Shown one piece after another: positions 8,573 to 15,785 of a stretch of DNA of 27,242 nt. Origin of the DNA: Chitinophagaceae bacterium (lineage in GTDB: Bacteria; Bacteroidota; Bacteroidia; Chitinophagales; Chitinophagaceae); the NCBI GenBank assembly GCA_017853235.1, contig JAFMJX010000003.1, positions 1 to 27,242 on the forward strand. The letters run 5' to 3'. The position numbers and the translations under genes were made by a program. Every line of letters starts with the position of its first letter. The first letter of the stretch is position 1. The notes under the pieces are model-generated. The model was not told the origin of the DNA. It did not search any database and saw only the letters and a list, made by a program, of their open reading frames with translations.

Positions 8573-9351
8573 TGAAGCAATCAATTACTGCTTTATTAAA
8601 TCAAAAAGTAAAACAATACAATCAACTTAGCTTTATTGCCAAGGATCCCATTGTCATTCCTCATGCTTTTAAAAAGCAAGCTGATATTGAAATCGCTGGT
8701 TTATTTGCGGCCATCTTTGCATGGGGAAACCGTACTACTATTATCAACAAATCCAATGAACTACTTCAACGAATGGACAACGCTCCGTTTGAATTTTGCA
8801 CACAGCATCAGGATCAAGATTTAAGAAAGTTAGTAGGTTTTGTACACCGTACTTTTAATGATACCGATTTATTATATTTTATTGCATTCTTGAAGCAACA
8901 TTATTCAAATCATGCAAGTTTGCAATCTGCGTTTTTTGAAAATTATTTGTCAGGTGAAAAAATAAAATCTGTAGAAGCGGCGCTGAATCATTTTCATACC
9001 TATTTTTTTTCTTTAGAACTGGCTCCCAAAAGGACCCAAAAACATATCGCTTTCCCTATGAACGGATCCACGTGTAAAAGACTTAATATGTTTTTGCGTT
9101 GGATGGTGAGAAAAGATGCTGCAGGCGTTGATTTTGGAATATGGAAAGCTATAAAGCCTGCAGACTTAATTTGTCCAGTGGATGTACATGTAGCAAGAGT
9201 AGCCAGAGCGATGGGCATGATTGAAAGAAAACAAACCGACTGGCAAACCGCAGTTGAATTAACCAATTATTGCCGTACTTTAGATCCTATGGATCCTGTG
9301 AAATATGATTATGCTTTATTTAGTATGGGGGTGAATGAAAAATTTCAATAA
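8572..9351 (+). CDS. TIGR02757 family protein (DUF2400)
   Basis: This 259-aa cytoplasmic protein has the features of the TIGR02757/DUF2400 family, common in Bacteroidota: the early AGLFAAIFAWGNRTTIINK block, the middle KRLNMFLRWMVRKD motif and the C-terminal DLICPVDVHVARVARAMGM helix-hairpin-helix-like stretch with YDYALFSMGV. The last part recalls HhH-GPD DNA glycosylases such as endonuclease III, which hints at nucleic-acid binding, but no activity has been established to my knowledge. The start codon overlaps the stop of the preceding gene, and its stop overlaps the next start, both as TAATG, so translation of all three is probably coupled. Confidence 0.88.
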   Translation: MKQSITALLNQKVKQYNQLSFIAKDPIVIPHAFKKQADIEIAGLFAAIFAWGNRTTIINKSNELLQRMDNAPFEFCTQHQDQDLRKLVGFVHRTFNDTDLLYFIAFLKQHYSNHASLQSAFFENYLSGEKIKSVEAALNHFHTYFFSLELAPKRTQKHIAFPMNGSTCKRLNMFLRWMVRKDAAGVDFGIWKAIKPADLICPVDVHVARVARAMGMIERKQTDWQTAVELTNYCRTLDPMDPVKYDYALFSMGVNEKFQ

Positions 9352-9626
9352 TGGAAATGAACTTACAAACCTTAGACAATGTATCTAAAGAAAAATTGAT
9401 AGCGTATATCAATGAATATATTAAAACTGATTTTTCAAAAGTAGTTCAATTGTTATATCGTATAGATGTTTCCGAGGCAACACTCAAAAAAACATTACAA
9501 ACCCATCCCGAGCAAGATGCTGCTGTATTATTGGCTGATTTAATAATTGAAAGATTGGCAGCTACCAAAAAAGCAAGGGAACAATTTAGTCAGGGAACTA
9601 TTTCTGATGAAGAAGAAAGATGGTGA
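9351..9626 (+). CDS. Small conserved protein of unknown function
   Basis: This 91-aa acidic protein has no signal peptide or membrane segment. It is predicted mostly helical: residues 10-40 (KEKLIAYINEYIKTDFSKVVQ) and 45-85 form amphipathic helices, with the pattern YRIDVSEATLKKTLQTHPEQDAA and LADLIIERLAATKKAREQF. I recognise this pattern as a small protein seen in other Bacteroidota but know no function. ATG overlaps the previous stop by one base; a second in-frame ATG two codons later is equally possible. It ends 17 bp before the converging SDR gene. The overlap and even amino acid composition support a real gene. Confidence 0.75.
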   Translation: MEMNLQTLDNVSKEKLIAYINEYIKTDFSKVVQLLYRIDVSEATLKKTLQTHPEQDAAVLLADLIIERLAATKKAREQFSQGTISDEEERW

Positions 9627-9643
9627 TGCAAGCAATGGAAACG

Positions 9644-10351
9644 CTATGATGCATCCAAATCACCTAATTGTGGACGCATAACAATATCCTCAACCACAGC
9701 CTGTTGACTTAATTGGGTGGCGGAATAAATCATATGAGCGATGTCATTGGCTTCCATAATTCTTTCTGGTGCTATTCCACTCCCCGACCAACTATTAGTA
9801 TAAGTGGCTCCAGGATATACTCCAGTGACTTTAATTCCTTTATTTTTTAATTCGGTGCGAAGGTTTTGTGTAAACCCATGTAAAGCATACTTACTAATAC
9901 CATAAGATCCTCCATTAGGATATGCTTTCAGGGATGCGATAGAACAAATATTAAAAATATGCCCCTTCCCTTTTTGAATCATTGCAGAAAGAAAACCTCG
10001 AGTGGTATGATAAGCAGAAAATAAATTCGCATTCATCAGTTTTTCTAACAATCCATCTTCTTCTTTTTCTAAACTGCCTGGTAAAAAATATCCTGCGTTA
10101 TTAATTAAAATATCGGGAGTTCCAAAACTAAGCACCCATTTTGCAAAAGCAATACAATTTTCCTTTACAGATAAGTCAATAGACATATATTGAATACGCA
10201 CATTGGAATACAAAGCACTTAATTGAGATGCTGCTTGTTGCACAGCACCTTCTGTTTTACTGACTAAAAATAAATCATGCCCAGCTTTTGCAAATGTTTC
10301 GGCAATGGCATAACCTATTCCCTGTGAAGCCCCTGTAATAACTACTTTCAT
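9644..10351 (-). CDS. SDR family NAD(P)-dependent oxidoreductase
   Basis: This 235-aa classical short-chain dehydrogenase/reductase has the cofactor motif TGASQGIG (residues 6-13), the structural INNAG at 83-87 and the catalytic Ser137, Tyr150 and Lys154 (SYGISK). It is somewhat shorter than FabG-type enzymes. PGATYTNSW after beta-6 is typical of the general SDR group, and the C-terminus lacks a membrane helix. The substrate is unknown. It stands alone on the minus strand, converging on the TIGR02757 run and divergent from the YjjG-type gene. Confidence 0.9.
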   Translation of the reverse strand: MKVVITGASQGIGYAIAETFAKAGHDLFLVSKTEGAVQQAASQLSALYSNVRIQYMSIDLSVKENCIAFAKWVLSFGTPDILINNAGYFLPGSLEKEEDGLLEKLMNANLFSAYHTTRGFLSAMIQKGKGHIFNICSIASLKAYPNGGSYGISKYALHGFTQNLRTELKNKGIKVTGVYPGATYTNSWSGSGIAPERIMEANDIAHMIYSATQLSQQAVVEDIVMRPQLGDLDAS

Positions 10352-10435
10352 ACCGTATTATATTTTAATGAATTCTCATCATTTCACTAAAGATAAGAAG
10401 CAAAATTGTATTTTAGCAATTCTTAAGAAGACACT

Positions 10436-11131
10436 ATGGTTTATACGGATTTGTTTTTTGATTTGGATCACACACTTTGGGATTTTGAATTAAATTCCAA
10501 GGAAACCATGCAGGAATTATATGATACCCATCAATTAGCTTCTTTAGGAATCACCCAATTTGATGCTTTCTTTAGCGTCTATATTGACCACAACCATCGA
10601 TTATGGGACCGATACTCCAAAGGCTTCATTAAACAAGAGGAATTAAGATGGAAAAGAATTTATTTGAGCTTATTGGATTTTAAAGTGCCCAGTGAAAAAT
10701 TAGCGCGCGCTATGTCTGTGGATTTTTTAGAAATACTACCCACAAAGAAAAAATTATTCCCCTATACCATTGAAATTTTGACTTACCTAAAAAATAAAGG
10801 GTACAAAATGCATTTAATAACCAATGGTTTTGAATCTGTTCAATTTAAAAAAATTAATACCGCCAATATTGCTCATTTTTTTAATGAAGTAGTCACCTCC
10901 GAAGCAAGTAATAGCCTTAAACCTCAAAAGGAAATTTTTGAATACGCATTAAAAAATGCTAAAGCGCAAAAAGAGCAGAGTATTATGATTGGTGACAATG
11001 AATCTGCAGATATTCAAGGAGGAATTAATGCAGGTTTAGATACCATTTTTGTAAACCATTTGCAAACCATTCCTACCGTCCCTGCCACTTATACCATAAC
11101 ACATCTAAAGGAATTAGAAAGTATCCTATAG
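10436..11131 (+). CDS. yjjG: YjjG-type HAD phosphatase (noncanonical pyrimidine nucleotidase)
   Basis: This 231-aa HAD hydrolase has motif I FDLDHT (nucleophile Asp9, acid Asp11), a helical cap (about 18-95), motif II LITNG, motif III lysine in SLKPQKEIFEYAL, and motif IV MIGDNESADIQGG. The opening TDLFFDLDHTLWDFE and the cap region are characteristic of YjjG, which removes phosphate from noncanonical pyrimidine nucleotides and helps clean the nucleotide pool. It is cytoplasmic and stands alone. A -7-like TATTTTAG lies at 10409-10416. Confidence 0.88.
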   Translation: MVYTDLFFDLDHTLWDFELNSKETMQELYDTHQLASLGITQFDAFFSVYIDHNHRLWDRYSKGFIKQEELRWKRIYLSLLDFKVPSEKLARAMSVDFLEILPTKKKLFPYTIEILTYLKNKGYKMHLITNGFESVQFKKINTANIAHFFNEVVTSEASNSLKPQKEIFEYALKNAKAQKEQSIMIGDNESADIQGGINAGLDTIFVNHLQTIPTVPATYTITHLKELESIL

Positions 11132-11209
11132 ACTAATAAGTGCAATGATAGTAATAGGAAGCCAAAATGGCCTTTATTGAAATGTTAAACTAGACGTTAT
11201 AAGATTATA

Positions 11210-11866
11210 TTACCAACTCGCTAAAACAGTCACACCGCCTTTTACTTTATCACCAATTTTTGCATGAATTTTTGCTCCAACTGGTAATAATAAATCTACG
11301 CGACTTCCAAATTTAATAAAACCATATTCGGCAGTTTGATCAAAATGCTGACCTACAGAAGTATAATTACAAATTCTTTTTGCCAATGCCCCCGCAATTT
11401 GCTTGCATAAAATACTGCCTTTGCTATTTTCAACCACTACAGACCATCTTTCATTTTCGGTGGAGGATTTAGGATGCCATGCCACTAAATATTTTCCTGC
11501 GTGATATTTATTGTACACAATATTACCTGCAATAGGTAATCGATTGACATGCACATTAGCAGGGCTCATAAACACACTTAATTGTATTCGCTTTTCGGTA
11601 TAATATTCATCTGGTTGTACCTCTTCAATCACCACTACTTTTCCATCTGCTGGAGCAACTATAGCATCATCATTCAAGGTTAGTACTCTATTGGGAATTC
11701 TAAAAAAAGAAACAATAAAAAGAAAAAAAGCAAGCGTCACTGCCAAAACCACCCAAGCAGCACATGCACTTACAGGATATAAATATGAAAAATTCGCCAA
11801 ATTAATAAGACCCACTATAACCGCAATCAATGAAATGGTAGCGGTTCCTTCTTTATGAATTGTCAT
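11210..11866 (-). CDS. psd: Phosphatidylserine decarboxylase proenzyme, short form
   Basis: This 218-aa membrane-associated enzyme converts phosphatidylserine to phosphatidylethanolamine. Two hydrophobic segments at about 10-28 and 33-54 anchor it. The conserved APADGKVV (71-78), FMSPANVHVNRLP (99-111) and KFGSRVDLLLP (185-195) motifs follow. Gly187-Ser188 is the expected self-cleavage site, which leaves a pyruvoyl group on the small alpha chain. The length matches the short, archaetidylserine-decarboxylase-like form. It lies 30 bp downstream of cdsA on the same strand, a logical phospholipid operon. No strong terminator was seen after it. Confidence 0.95.
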   Translation of the reverse strand: MTIHKEGTATISLIAVIVGLINLANFSYLYPVSACAAWVVLAVTLAFFLFIVSFFRIPNRVLTLNDDAIVAPADGKVVVIEEVQPDEYYTEKRIQLSVFMSPANVHVNRLPIAGNIVYNKYHAGKYLVAWHPKSSTENERWSVVVENSKGSILCKQIAGALAKRICNYTSVGQHFDQTAEYGFIKFGSRVDLLLPVGAKIHAKIGDKVKGGVTVLASW

Positions 11867-11896
11867 AGTATTATTTTAAAACGCAAATGTAAAGTA

Positions 11897-12757
11897 TTAA
11901 TGCAAAAGTTGAATCAGTAACCAAACAAAAGGGGTTGCCAGCAAAATGGAGTCAAAGCGATCTAAAAAACCTCCATGCCCTGGCATCATTTTGCCTGAAT
12001 CCTTTACCCCGGCCAATCTTTTTAATTTACTTTCTACCAAGTCGCCTAAGGTACCCATCACTGCTGCAACCAAACTCACTAAAAAAATGACTTTTTGATT
12101 AATAGGAATATACGCACCAAAAGTTTTAGTGATTAGAAATACACTAATTACGATACCTGCAATAGTGCCTTCCCATGTTTTGTTAGGGGACACTGAGGAC
12201 AATGGTGTGCGCCCAATAACAGACCCTACAATATATGCAGCTGTGTCATTGATCCAAATAGAAATGATTAATAATAATGGAAAAGCAAAACCTAAATCAC
12301 CAAAAATTGAATCTGCCATGATGCTTCTCAATTGAAAAAATAAAGAAAGTCCCATAGAAACATAAATCAATCCCACAGCAGAAGTAGTGACTGCTTTAAA
12401 ATTAAACTTACGAGTCACTAGTTCAATGATTAAGACCAACGCTATAACTGCCAATAAAACATATCTTCCATAATAAGCAATACTATAGGGACCTATTTTT
12501 AAACTAGCAGGTGATAATCCAATCATAAATAAAGTGCCAATCAATAAAGTACCCCATTGGTGCACTGATGAAATAGTTGCATAGTTTGGTTCAATGCGTG
12601 CCATAAGTTTTTGAAATTCATACAAACAGCCTATTTGAATCACTGTAAATAAAATAAAAAAGGACCATTGATTGTACATGATGCCCCCTAACATAATGAT
12701 TGCAAAAACGATTGCCGAAAAAGCGCGTACTCTAAAAGTTGAAAAATTAAAAGCCAT
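11897..12757 (-). CDS. cdsA: Phosphatidate cytidylyltransferase CdsA
   Basis: This 286-aa inner-membrane protein has about eight hydrophobic segments and ends with the CdsA signature: SPNKTWEG, then GDLVESKLKRLAGVKDSG...HGGFLDRFDS. It makes CDP-diacylglycerol from phosphatidic acid and CTP, the precursor for phosphatidylserine and other phospholipids, and so supplies the pathway in which the next gene, psd, works. Length is normal. It is 57 bp downstream of the DUF2007 gene on the same strand and probably in one transcript with it. Confidence 0.95.
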   Translation of the reverse strand: MAFNFSTFRVRAFSAIVFAIIMLGGIMYNQWSFFILFTVIQIGCLYEFQKLMARIEPNYATISSVHQWGTLLIGTLFMIGLSPASLKIGPYSIAYYGRYVLLAVIALVLIIELVTRKFNFKAVTTSAVGLIYVSMGLSLFFQLRSIMADSIFGDLGFAFPLLLIISIWINDTAAYIVGSVIGRTPLSSVSPNKTWEGTIAGIVISVFLITKTFGAYIPINQKVIFLVSLVAAVMGTLGDLVESKLKRLAGVKDSGKMMPGHGGFLDRFDSILLATPFVWLLIQLLH

Positions 12758-12814
12758 GTATATGTATTTAAATAAGTTAAATTAAAGTTAGTGTAAATAT
12801 GGAATATAGTTGAT

Positions 12815-13021
12815 TTAGGTGAACTGCATTTGATCAATCAACTTGATAGCTTCCTCTGCTAAAATAGAAGGCACATACACTTCTGCTTCTCCCATAAAAA
12901 CATATGAAGAATCTTTTCTGTTCATCACTTTGGCTTCAATGTGATTCTCATGTAACCAAGCAGCCACCATACTAGCAGTAGCTAATTGACTATTACTAAA
13001 TATTTTCTTCCAATCTTGCAT
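12815..13021 (-). CDS. DUF2007 family small protein
   Basis: A 68-aa soluble protein if translation begins at the ATG at 13021. It opens with MQDWKKIFSNSQLATA and contains LHENHIEAKVMNRKDSSY and AEVYVPSILAEEAIKLID, the pattern of DUF2007 (putative signal-transducing protein), a small ferredoxin-like fold related to PII-type domains. A longer frame could start at 13063, but the extra residues are basic/hydrophobic and not typical of the family. The start overlaps the end of the CPBP gene by 26 bases, so the two are likely coupled. Function unknown. Confidence 0.8.
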   Translation of the reverse strand: MQDWKKIFSNSQLATASMVAAWLHENHIEAKVMNRKDSSYVFMGEAEVYVPSILAEEAIKLIDQMQFT

Positions 13022-13910
13022 CCTGGCTATTTTTAATTTTTTGGAGTAAAAAAATAATCGCAATTACAGCCACAATCGTCCAATAATAACTCAAATTGCC
13101 TTCTACTACTTGTTCCATTTTTTGAGGATCTTGTCTTACAAAATAGAGTGTAGTTACGCCAATACCATTATTGATAAAATGCATGAACATTGGTAATGCG
13201 ATATTTTTAGTTTGATAATACACAATGCCTAAAACAATTCCTAAAGACATTCTTGATAAAAACCCAAAATAAGAAAAATGAAAAGCGCTAAAAATAATAG
13301 CAGTGACCACAATAGATAACATAGGTTTTCCTGACCATTCCAAAAATGTTTTTTGCAAACTGGCTCTAAAAAAAAGTTCTTCTACTATGGCAGGTACCAC
13401 TGCGACCGCAATTAATGCAATAGCTAAATCCCAAATGGAGTGCATTTGAGTCATAGCATACAATGCTTTTTTATATTGATCTTCCAAATGAGTGGCCCAA
13501 TTTCTAATGGTGGGTGAAACCGGAATTTTTTGGGTTAAATCCCCTAATGCCCCACTTAATATTAAACCTGTTATAGCCAACAAAACCACCCAGGCTACTT
13601 GTTCTTTGGAAGCAAAATTTTTAAATCCTAGATTCTCTACAAACTTGCCTTTACTTAATAGTGCTATTCCAACACTTGGCAATCCAAAAGCAATGATGGA
13701 GGCCAAAGCATTTGCCAATTGCATTAAAATAGCATATTGTGGTTGTAACAAATAAGATTGAATATCTCTTAAACCCACATGCAACCATGCTGCTGCCAAA
13801 GAAAAAGCTAGGAACCCTCCTACAATTAAACCTATGCCTGTAAAAGCTATTAAAAGGGCCATTTTAGATCCTGGACGCATTTCAAAAAGGGAAGATGGAG
13901 TGTGAGTCAT
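12996..13910 (-). CDS. CPBP family intramembrane glutamic endopeptidase
   Basis: This 304-aa membrane protein has about eight hydrophobic segments and the CPBP/ABI (CAAX protease) signature: Glu177-Glu178 and Arg182 in VEELFFR, His211 in SAFHFSYFG and His244 in MFMHFINN. In eukaryotes the family removes CAAX tripeptides; in bacteria members process or degrade membrane peptides or act in bacteriocin self-protection. Nothing nearby suggests a bacteriocin. It is the first gene of the minus-strand run that continues with DUF2007, cdsA and psd, and is divergent from dusB with 61 bp between them. Confidence 0.92.
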   Translation of the reverse strand: MTHTPSSLFEMRPGSKMALLIAFTGIGLIVGGFLAFSLAAAWLHVGLRDIQSYLLQPQYAILMQLANALASIIAFGLPSVGIALLSKGKFVENLGFKNFASKEQVAWVVLLAITGLILSGALGDLTQKIPVSPTIRNWATHLEDQYKKALYAMTQMHSIWDLAIALIAVAVVPAIVEELFFRASLQKTFLEWSGKPMLSIVVTAIIFSAFHFSYFGFLSRMSLGIVLGIVYYQTKNIALPMFMHFINNGIGVTTLYFVRQDPQKMEQVVEGNLSYYWTIVAVIAIIFLLQKIKNSQDARLEENI

Positions 13911-13926
13911 GTCAATGATTTATTGG

Positions 13927-13934
13927 TACATTTG
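13927..13934 (+). promoter_or_regulatory. Putative Bacteroidota -7 element for dusB
   Basis: TACATTTG is a full match to TAnnTTTG, 38 bases upstream of the dusB ATG. The best -33 candidate (TGTG at 13901-13904) is weak and lies in the start of the divergent CPBP gene. A small inverted repeat, GCATC (13940-13944) and GATGC (13951-13955), would fall at the very 5' end of the transcript. Confidence 0.42.
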
Positions 13935-13971
13935 CAACCGCATCGGATAAGATGCAAGATAATGAATTCAT

Positions 13972-15012
13972 ATGGTTTCTATTGGTCCTATTCAATTACC
14001 TGATTTTCCGCTATTATTAGCACCCATGGAGGATGTAAGCGATCCCCCCTTTAGAGCAGTGTGCAAGGACAATGGGGCCGACTTAATGTATACCGAATTT
14101 ATTAGTAGCGAAGGGCTTATTAGAGATGCCATTAAAAGCAGGCAAAAATTAGACATTTTTGATTACGAACGTCCCATAGGAATTCAAATTTTTGGAGGAG
14201 ATGAAGAAGCCATGGCACTTTGTACTAAAATTGTAGATACTGTAAACCCCGATTTAATAGACATCAATTTTGGATGTCCTGTCAAAAAAGTAGTTACTAA
14301 GGGAGCTGGAGCAGGCGTATTAAAGGACCTTGATTTAATGGTTCGTTTAACTGAATCGGTAGTAAAAAGTACCAACTTACCTGTAACTGTTAAAACAAGA
14401 TTAGGTTGGGATGATAGCTCTAAAAATATTCATGAAGTAGCATTACGTTTACAAGATGTAGGTATTAAAGCTTTAGCCATACACGGCAGAACAAGAACCC
14501 AAATGTACAAAGGTGAAGCGGACTGGACTTTAATTGGAGAAATCAAAAATGATCCACGTATTCAAATTCCAATATTTGGAAATGGCGATATCAATTCTCC
14601 CGAAAAAGCTTTAGAGTATAAAAATAAATATGGAATTGATGGTATCATGATTGGCAGAGCCGCTATTGGTTATCCATGGATATTTCGTGAAATCAAACAT
14701 TTTTTAGCGACCGGGACTAAACGTGCAGATCCTACGATTGAAGAACGTGTTGAAGTCGCACGTAAACATTTAATTAAATCATTAGAATGGAAGGGGCCTA
14801 TTGCTGGCATTAATGAAATGCGTCGTCATTATGCTAATTATTTAAGAGGCTTACCTAACATCAAAGAATACCGAAATAAATTAGTGCGCATTACGGAACA
14901 AAAAGAAATAGAAGCCATCTTGGATGAAATAAAAGACAAATACAAGGACATGGTAATTGAATCTGGTAAAATAGTTTTAGAAAATTACCACGAACACTGC
15001 CCTATCAATTAA
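13972..15012 (+). CDS. dusB: tRNA-dihydrouridine synthase DusB
   Basis: This 346-aa FMN-dependent enzyme reduces uridine to dihydrouridine in tRNA. The N-terminal TIM barrel has LAPMEDVSDPPFR (17-28), the catalytic cysteine Cys102 in DINFGCPVKKVV, the Lys/Arg-containing VKTRLGWDDS, and IHGRTRTQMYKGEADW plus GNGDINSPEKAL for flavin phosphate binding. The C-terminal helical RNA-binding domain (from about 250) includes MRRHYANYLRG. Length and motifs match DusB rather than DusA or DusC. It is monocistronic, between divergent and convergent neighbours. Confidence 0.95.
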   Translation: MVSIGPIQLPDFPLLLAPMEDVSDPPFRAVCKDNGADLMYTEFISSEGLIRDAIKSRQKLDIFDYERPIGIQIFGGDEEAMALCTKIVDTVNPDLIDINFGCPVKKVVTKGAGAGVLKDLDLMVRLTESVVKSTNLPVTVKTRLGWDDSSKNIHEVALRLQDVGIKALAIHGRTRTQMYKGEADWTLIGEIKNDPRIQIPIFGNGDINSPEKALEYKNKYGIDGIMIGRAAIGYPWIFREIKHFLATGTKRADPTIEERVEVARKHLIKSLEWKGPIAGINEMRRHYANYLRGLPNIKEYRNKLVRITEQKEIEAILDEIKDKYKDMVIESGKIVLENYHEHCPIN

Positions 15013-15022
15013 ATAGTCCCAG

Positions 15023-15056
15023 CTTAAATGCCAAACCTATTTAAGATACTTTTTTA
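15023..15056. terminator. Weak hairpin terminator candidate between dusB and glutathione peroxidase gene
   Basis: CTTAAAT (15023-15029) and ATTTAAG (15039-15045) form a seven-pair stem with a nine-base loop, followed by a T-run at 15050-15055. The stem has only two GC pairs, so it is weak, but its place just past the dusB stop and before the convergent stop is right. Confidence 0.35.
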
Positions 15057-15064
15057 CACATTAT

Positions 15065-15721
15065 TTATTTTTTCTCAATCGCCGCTGTCACAATGGGATC
15101 CAGGGGATCAATGGTCATAGGAAAATAATTCACCAACACCCCATTTTCATTCACTAAGTATTTGCAAAAATTCCATGCAGGCGCTTGATTGCACCATCCA
15201 TTTAAGTTCATATCAGAAAGCCATTGATGAACTTCATTTTGATGGCTTTTTTTAATGACAATAGATTTTTCCATTAAAGGGAATGTCACTCCATAATTTT
15301 TTTTGCAAAAAGCAGCAATATTTTGATTGTCTTTAGATTCTTGTTCTTTAAAGTCATTGGCAGGAAAGCCAAGTACTACCAAATCATCTTTATATTGTTG
15401 GTGTAATTTTTCAAGTGCTTCATATTGACCTGTAAAACCGCAATCACTTGCTGTATTAACAATCATAATTTTTTTTCCTTTGAAAGCAGCAAAATCAATA
15501 TCACTCCCGTCAATGGCTTTGGCATGCAAAGTATAAAAAGAAATAGGTGCCGTGCTCAATTTTGAGTTACTTAAAACTTGCTTTGCCCCACTTGAGTGAC
15601 TCGACCACATAATCATAGGATACAGCGTTTTCAAAATAGATTGACGATAAGACATGTCCTTTTTTTTCATCAGTAACGCAGTAGACACCAAAATGCCAAA
15701 AGCAATTGCAATTTTTATCAT
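15065..15721 (-). CDS. Glutathione peroxidase-family protein with N-terminal anchor
   Basis: With the ATG at 15721 the protein is 218 aa. A hydrophobic segment at residues 2-17 could anchor it in the membrane or act as a signal. The thioredoxin-fold domain has the peroxidatic Cys94 (NTASDCGFTGQYE), the FPANDF loop (119-124) where classical enzymes have FPCNQF, a second Cys139 (AFCKKNYGVTFP) in the place of the resolving cysteine of thioredoxin-dependent plant-type enzymes, and Trp183-Asn184 (WNF). It probably reduces peroxides using thioredoxin rather than glutathione. An ATG at 15655 would give a cytoplasmic form without the anchor; an upstream TTG at 15793 is less likely. It follows the aldehyde dehydrogenase by 64 bp. 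Confidence 0.87.
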   Translation of the reverse strand: MIKIAIAFGILVSTALLMKKKDMSYRQSILKTLYPMIMWSSHSSGAKQVLSNSKLSTAPISFYTLHAKAIDGSDIDFAAFKGKKIMIVNTASDCGFTGQYEALEKLHQQYKDDLVVLGFPANDFKEQESKDNQNIAAFCKKNYGVTFPLMEKSIVIKKSHQNEVHQWLSDMNLNGWCNQAPAWNFCKYLVNENGVLVNYFPMTIDPLDPIVTAAIEKK

Positions 15722-15785
15722 GATCGATTTTTTATTTTTCAAAACCCAATTTTTAAGTTCAAAAAGAAAATAATTGAAAACTAAT

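Noticed and set aside
11132..11209. Possible terminator between the YjjG-type gene and psd
   Set aside because: Only a four-pair GCCA/TGGC stem is found, with mismatches outside it and a broken T-run.
13022..13063. Longer N-terminus for the DUF2007 protein
   Set aside because: The extra 14 residues are basic/hydrophobic and unlike the family, and would extend the overlap with the CPBP gene to 68 bases.
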